Assembly: GCF_902167145.1 (NCBI RefSeq)
Contig: NC_050102.1
Location: 3,224,001 to 3,288,000, forward strand
Direction of reading: 5' to 3'
From: Zea mays
Lineage: Eukaryota > Streptophyta > Magnoliopsida > Poales > Poaceae
DNA length: 64,000 nucleotides
In this document: one piece after another, positions 59,812 to 64,000 of the stretch
Numbering within the stretch: the stretch's first letter is position 1
Layout: every line of letters begins with the position of its first letter
Translations under genes and position numbers: made by a program
Notes under the pieces: model-generated
Database searches by the model: none
The model's input: the letters and a program-made list of their open reading frames with translations, nothing else
What the model was told of the DNA's origin: nothing

Positions 59812-62800
59812 ATGACCAACGAAAACAATGGCAACGGCACGAACCCCGCGTCGGCGAGCGGCTGGCTAGGCTTCTCGCTGTCGCCTCACATGGCTTCCGC
59901 CATGGACGAACACCAGCACCAGCACCAGCACCATAATGGCCTCTTCTTCCCTTCCGTCACCGCGGCATACGGCCTCGGTGGCGGCGACGGCGTGGTGGCC
60001 GCCAGCGCGTCGCCGTACTACACGCCGCAGCTGGCGTCCATGCCGCTGAAGTCCGACGGCTCCCTCTGCATCATGGAGGCGCTCCGCAGGAGCGACCAAC
60101 AGGATCACCACGGTACGTACAGCACAGTACAGTACGTGTGACGCGACGAAATGCACTAGTCTCTATATTCTTAGGCAGCTGAGCTGCCGATGGGCGGCGT
60201 CGGTCCGTTTCGTTCTTGTTGCTGCGTCTGCATATATTGGTTTGGTATATTTTGTTGGCGACTTGGCGTCCTAGCTTCGTCGGTAGGATCGGTATTAAAG
60301 TATTATCCATTCGTTCGTTCACTCAGGGCCCAAGCTGGAGGACTTCCTCGGCGCGGCGGCGCAGTCGCAGGCCATGGCGCTGAGCCTGGACAACCCCGCC
60401 GCCGCCGCCTCCAGCTTCTACTACTACGGCGGCGGCGGCGGTCCGGGGCACCAGCACGGGTTCCTGCAGCCGTGCGGCGACCTGTACGGCGGAACCTCGG
60501 CCGCGTCCCTGGTGTCCGCGGACGACGAGGCGGCCGCCGCGACGGCCATGGCGAGCTGGGTGGCGGCGGCGCGCGCCGAGAGCGGCGTGCTGTCCGCCGC
60601 CGCAGCCGCGGGGCACCACCACGCGCTGGCCCTGTCCATGAGCTCCGGGTCGCTGTCGAGCTGCGTGACCGCGCACCCCGCGGCGCCCGAGTACGGCGCG
60701 GCGGCGGCGCTGGACGGCGGGCGCAAGCGCGGCGGCGCGGCGGGGCAGAAGCAGCCCGTGCACCACCGCAAGTCCATCGACACGTTCGGGCAGAGGACGT
60801 CGCAGTACCGCGGCGTGACCAGGTATGTACACGCTGCAGAGGACCGTCGCGCGTTGGCTGATTATTTTAAGCACGCACGGCACGTTGTTTAGCTAGGTAG
60901 CATGTGGCTTTGCGTCGTTAACGAAGTAAAGAAAACAATGGCGCTTACAAAAATTGAAATCAAGCAGGCATAGGTGGACGGGGAGGTACGAGGCGCACCT
61001 GTGGGACAACAGCTGCAAGAAGGAAGGCCAGACCAGGAAGGGCAGGCAGGGTAATTAATATGAGGCGCGAGAGCTGGCTGGCGCACGCGCACACTTGATT
61101 ATTAATTAGAATAACTATAACTAACTAACTAACTAACTTGGTGATGGTTGTCTGACTTGTGGGGACGGCTCGTGATCTCCTGCTCGATCCCTGTGGCTGT
61201 GACGCCGCGCGCAGTCTATCTCGGTAAGCAGAGCACTCACACATTCACGCAGATGCAGCTCTACTAGAGGGGGCCGGCCGGCCGGGGTAGAAAGTAAAAA
61301 AAAAAACATGGTGGTAAAGATTTCCTTGCATTGTGTGTGTATGTGGCCGTGGCCGTGGGTGTTTAGGCGGGTACGACGTGGAGGAGAAGGCGGCGAGAGC
61401 CTACGACCTGGCGGCGCTCAAGTACTGGGGCCCTTCCACGCACATCAACTTCCCGGTAAAATATTCTCTCTCTCGTAACATTTTGGTTTTTTTTACCGTG
61501 GCGTGCATGGCAGGACACGCATGGTAAATCTGTAACAATAGATACAATACAATGGTGTCTGCGTGCCTGATACTGTTGCTGAGGGAGCTGAGCTGAGCTT
61601 ATTGTACTATATAATAATGGTTATAAAAAAAACATGTCTGCATGTGTGCCTGCGTGCAGCTGGAGGACTACCAGGATGAGCTGGAGGAGATGAAGAACAT
61701 GACGCGGCAGGAGTACGTGGCGCACCTCAGGAGGTACGTACGTACACAGTACGCCGTTTGACCGAAAGACGACCAAAGCTAGGTAAGCTAGCTATCTGCT
61801 GCCAGCCACTGCCAGTGACGCATGGTGGTGTATGCAGGAAGAGCAGCGGCTTCTCGCGGGGCGCGTCCATGTACCGGGGAGTCACAAGGTCTGAAACAAC
61901 AACAACTGAATGGGATCGAGCAATGCAAGTGACGATGACTGACTGAATGAATGCAGGCACCACCAGCACGGGCGGTGGCAGGCGCGCATCGGCCGCGTCT
62001 CCGGCAACAAGGACCTCTACCTCGGCACCTTCAGTACGTGCGCTTGCATTGCATTGCCCTCCTTCTCCTTCCTTCCTTGAGTATCATGTCGTCGTCGTCC
62101 CTGCGTATGGGATTGGCGATGCATGCATGATGAGTGACTCTGTGTGGCCTTTTACCACCCCAATCATATCACGATCACGCCTCGTCGTCCCCTGCTGCCA
62201 AAGAATGTCTTCCTGCTTTCCTCCTCCTCTCGTTTCCTTTTGCTCGCCTGCTTTGTGGCCCTCCCTTCCTGCCTGCACTGCATCATCAGCGTCAGCATGT
62301 GTGTGGTTTCTACTAGGGATACACACAGAGAGAGATAGGGAGGGATCTTTCTTTGCATAAGGCTGCCATGCCATGCCATGCATAAGCACGCCCTATAGAT
62401 GGCCAAAAAGCACGAGGCCCGTGAGCCCGGCACGAAGCCCGCTTTTTGGGCCCGGTCCGAGCCCGGCACGGTAGAATAAACGGGCGTGCTTGGACAGGAA
62501 ACTAGGCACGGCGGGCTAGCCCGGCACGGCCCGTTTACCTCTAAGCCCGTTAAGCCCGTTTTTTTTACACTAAAACGTGCTTACCGGCCCGTTTAGCCCG
62601 CTTTTCGGCCCGTTTTTTCGTGCTAAACGGGCCGGCCCGGCCCGTTTAGGCCCGCTGCGGGCCGGGCTTGGACAGAAACTTAAGCCCGCTGGCTCAGCAG
62701 GCCCGGCCCGGTTTTGGCCGGGCTTCACCGGGCCCGGGTCGGACCGGGCCGGGCCGGCCCGTTTGGCCATCTCTAGCACGCCCTCTCTTGTTCTCACGCT

Positions 62801-63585
62801 GTCGTGGTCGTGGATCGCATCGCACGCGCTGGGGGCCATCTGCTGCCCGCCCCCCTCTGCCTCGATCTTTCTTTCCGGTTCTGACGATGGCCATCACCGT
62901 CGGCACGCGCGCAGGCACGCAGGAGGAGGCCGCGGAGGCGTACGACGTCGCGGCCATCAAGTTCAGGGGCCTCAACGCCGTCACCAACTTCGACATCACG
63001 CGCTACGACGTCGACAAGATCATGGCCAGCAACACGCTGCTGCCGGGCGACCTCGCGCGCCGCAGGAAGGACGACGCCAGCGACGACAACCCGGCGCCCG
63101 CCGCCGCAGCCGCCATCGCCATCGCCGAACCGGCGGCGCATCAGCCTGCCGCCGGCGTCAACGACGCCAGCGAGACGTGGAAGCATGTGGTGGCATCGGC
63201 GGCGCTGGCCGCCGCGCCGCGGGACAACCACCACCACCGCCACCACGACGTGCTGTCCGGCGAGGCCTTCTCCGTGCTGCACGACCTGGTGGCCACCGCC
63301 GCGGACGGCGGCGCCGGCCACCACCACCACCACGCCCACAGCGCCGCGCACCACGTGCCCATGTCCAGCGCGACGTCGTCGCTGGTCACCAGCCTCGGCA
63401 ACTCCCGCGAGGGCAGCCCCGACCGCGGCGGCGGCCTGTCCATGCTCTTCTCCAAGCCGCCGCAGGCCGCCAAGCCCATGAGCCCGCTCATGCCGCTGGG
63501 CTCCTGGGCGTCCGCGACGGCGTCGGCCAGGGCCGCCGTCTCCATCGCGCACATGCCCGTGTTCGCCGCCTGGACCGACGCCTGA
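59812..63585 (+). CDS. ANT: AINTEGUMENTA-type AP2 transcription factor, nine exons, 616 aa
   Basis: Exons 59812-60112, 60327-60822, 60968-61050, 61215-61223, 61367-61455, 61660-61733, 61838-61888, 61957-62033 and 62915-63585, all with GT-AG borders and a continuous frame. N-terminal motifs: WLGFSLSP (18-25), [15 protein letters not shown] (77-91) and PKLEDFLG (102-109). The pre-domain motif [13 protein letters not shown] precedes AP2 repeat 1 (about 261-326), which has the ANT-type insertion [14 protein letters not shown]. The linker ([19 protein letters not shown]) leads to AP2 repeat 2 (from YRGVTR at 363 to about 420). The tail is Ala/His-rich and ends [10 protein letters not shown], very like Arabidopsis ANT, which points to ANT rather than BABY BOOM. 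ANT proteins bind DNA in the nucleus and promote organ initiation and cell proliferation in shoot and floral primordia. The first in-frame ATG is used. No defect is seen. Confidence 0.95.
61215..61223 (+). other. ANT: 9-nt micro-exon of the AP2 repeat 1
   Basis: TCTATCTCG lies between a GCAG acceptor and a GTAAGC donor. With the flanking exons it completes Val-Tyr-Leu-Gly, the first strand of the AP2 fold after KGRQ. A 9-nt exon at this point is a known feature of AP2/ANT genes, and without it the domain sequence would be incomplete. Confidence 0.93.
62394..62775 (+). mobile_element. hAT-type non-autonomous element in the last intron, 382 bp
   Basis: The left end TATAGATGGCCAAA and the right end GGCCATCTCTA are inverted repeats (11 bp, one mismatch). 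They are flanked by the perfect 8-bp duplication GCACGCCC (62386-62393 and 62776-62783), the hallmark of hAT elements. The interior is packed with GCCCG/CGGGC words such as AAGCCCG and GGCCCGG. No transposase frame. It accounts for nearly half of the 881-bp intron. Confidence 0.93.
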
Positions 63586-64000
63586 TCGTACCACTCGATC
63601 CACCGATTCATGACATGGCCAGCGGCCGGCCGGTTCCACCATGCATTATGTGCCACTCCGGCCGACCGACGGACGGCTAGCCACCCACCACGTAACCCGG
63701 CCGTTCTAGCTCGGTGCACGTCCGCGCGCTAGCTCTCCACCGGGTTGCGTCGCTGGACTTCTTCACACCACTTAGTTGATTTTAATTACGGTTCTTGGGA
63801 GGTAGTGAGTTCATTAGTTAATTAGCTAATAGCCATCGGAGGAGATTGGTCAGAAGCTAGCTAGGCGATATGATGGAAGGGCAGGAGCGCACGGCGCGCG
63901 GCCTCTGCTGTTTCCTTCTTCTCCGGCTCCGTCGTGTGCGGCCCGGACAAGGAGGGGTTTTGTAAAATGGAGGCCGGCGGAGATCGGATCACGTGCGTCT
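63586..64000 (+). other. 3' flank and probable 3' UTR of the AINTEGUMENTA-type gene
   Basis: No further gene. AT-rich sequence near 63775-63835 lies where a polyadenylation region would be expected, but no clear AATAAA is seen. Confidence 0.45.

Noticed and set aside
60190..60883. Plus- and minus-strand frames of 186-223 codons over AINTEGUMENTA exon 2
   Set aside because: Shadow frames of a GC-rich exon; the true frame carries the ANT motifs and connects by splice sites.
62577..63719. 367-codon plus-strand and 282-codon minus-strand frames over the last exon
   Set aside because: Shadow frames that run from the hAT insertion into exon 9; low-complexity Arg/Gly/His composition, no domain.

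Overview
This window is genomic DNA of a grass, almost certainly maize (Zea mays) or a close relative. The evidence is spliced plant genes with GC-rich coding ends, nested LTR retrotransposons of the kind typical of maize intergenic DNA, a CACTA transposon, and Stowaway, Harbinger and hAT miniature elements. No prokaryotic system, CRISPR array, rRNA or tRNA gene was recognised.

Bases 1-30080 are a nest of LTR retrotransposons. A copia element (E1, + strand) lies inside the pol gene of a second copia element (E2, +). E2 is also interrupted by a long-LTR chromovirus-type gypsy element (7197-17313, target duplication ATGGG). E2 sits in a minus-strand copia LTR (E3), E3 adjoins a minus-strand gypsy-type LTR (E4), and E4 lies in the leader of a minus-strand gypsy element (E5). 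E5's LTR is split by a gypsy-like element with no coding capacity (22538-29497, target duplication TGATG). LTR ends, primer-binding sites, polypurine tracts and TATA boxes can be read for most of these.

Bases 31344-32811 hold a two-exon gene for a 374-residue protein with two RNA-recognition motifs (hnRNP/Musashi-like). From about 32812 to 43658 no further gene was found: the stretch has one Harbinger MITE, two nested Stowaway MITEs, short tandem repeats and very long TA and GA microsatellites.

Bases 43659-52906 are a complete CACTA (En/Spm) transposon with matching CACTA...TAGTG ends and a 3-bp ATA target duplication. It carries two minus-strand genes. One is a TNP2-type transposase that is open except for one in-frame TGA. 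The other is a seven-exon Transposase_24 (TNPA/PttA-like) gene that reads through intact. The element also holds dense subterminal repeats, a 0.2-kb inverted repeat upstream of the transposase start, and a 0.94-kb near-palindrome in its 3' end.

Bases 56616-58880 are a composite repeat with hairpin termini, an internal 681-bp tandem duplication and a GC-rich repeat tract. Bases 59812-63585 are a nine-exon AINTEGUMENTA-type AP2 transcription factor gene (616 aa). It includes the 9-nt micro-exon characteristic of this family, two short upstream ORFs in the presumed leader, and a 382-bp hAT-type element in the last intron with a perfect 8-bp target duplication.
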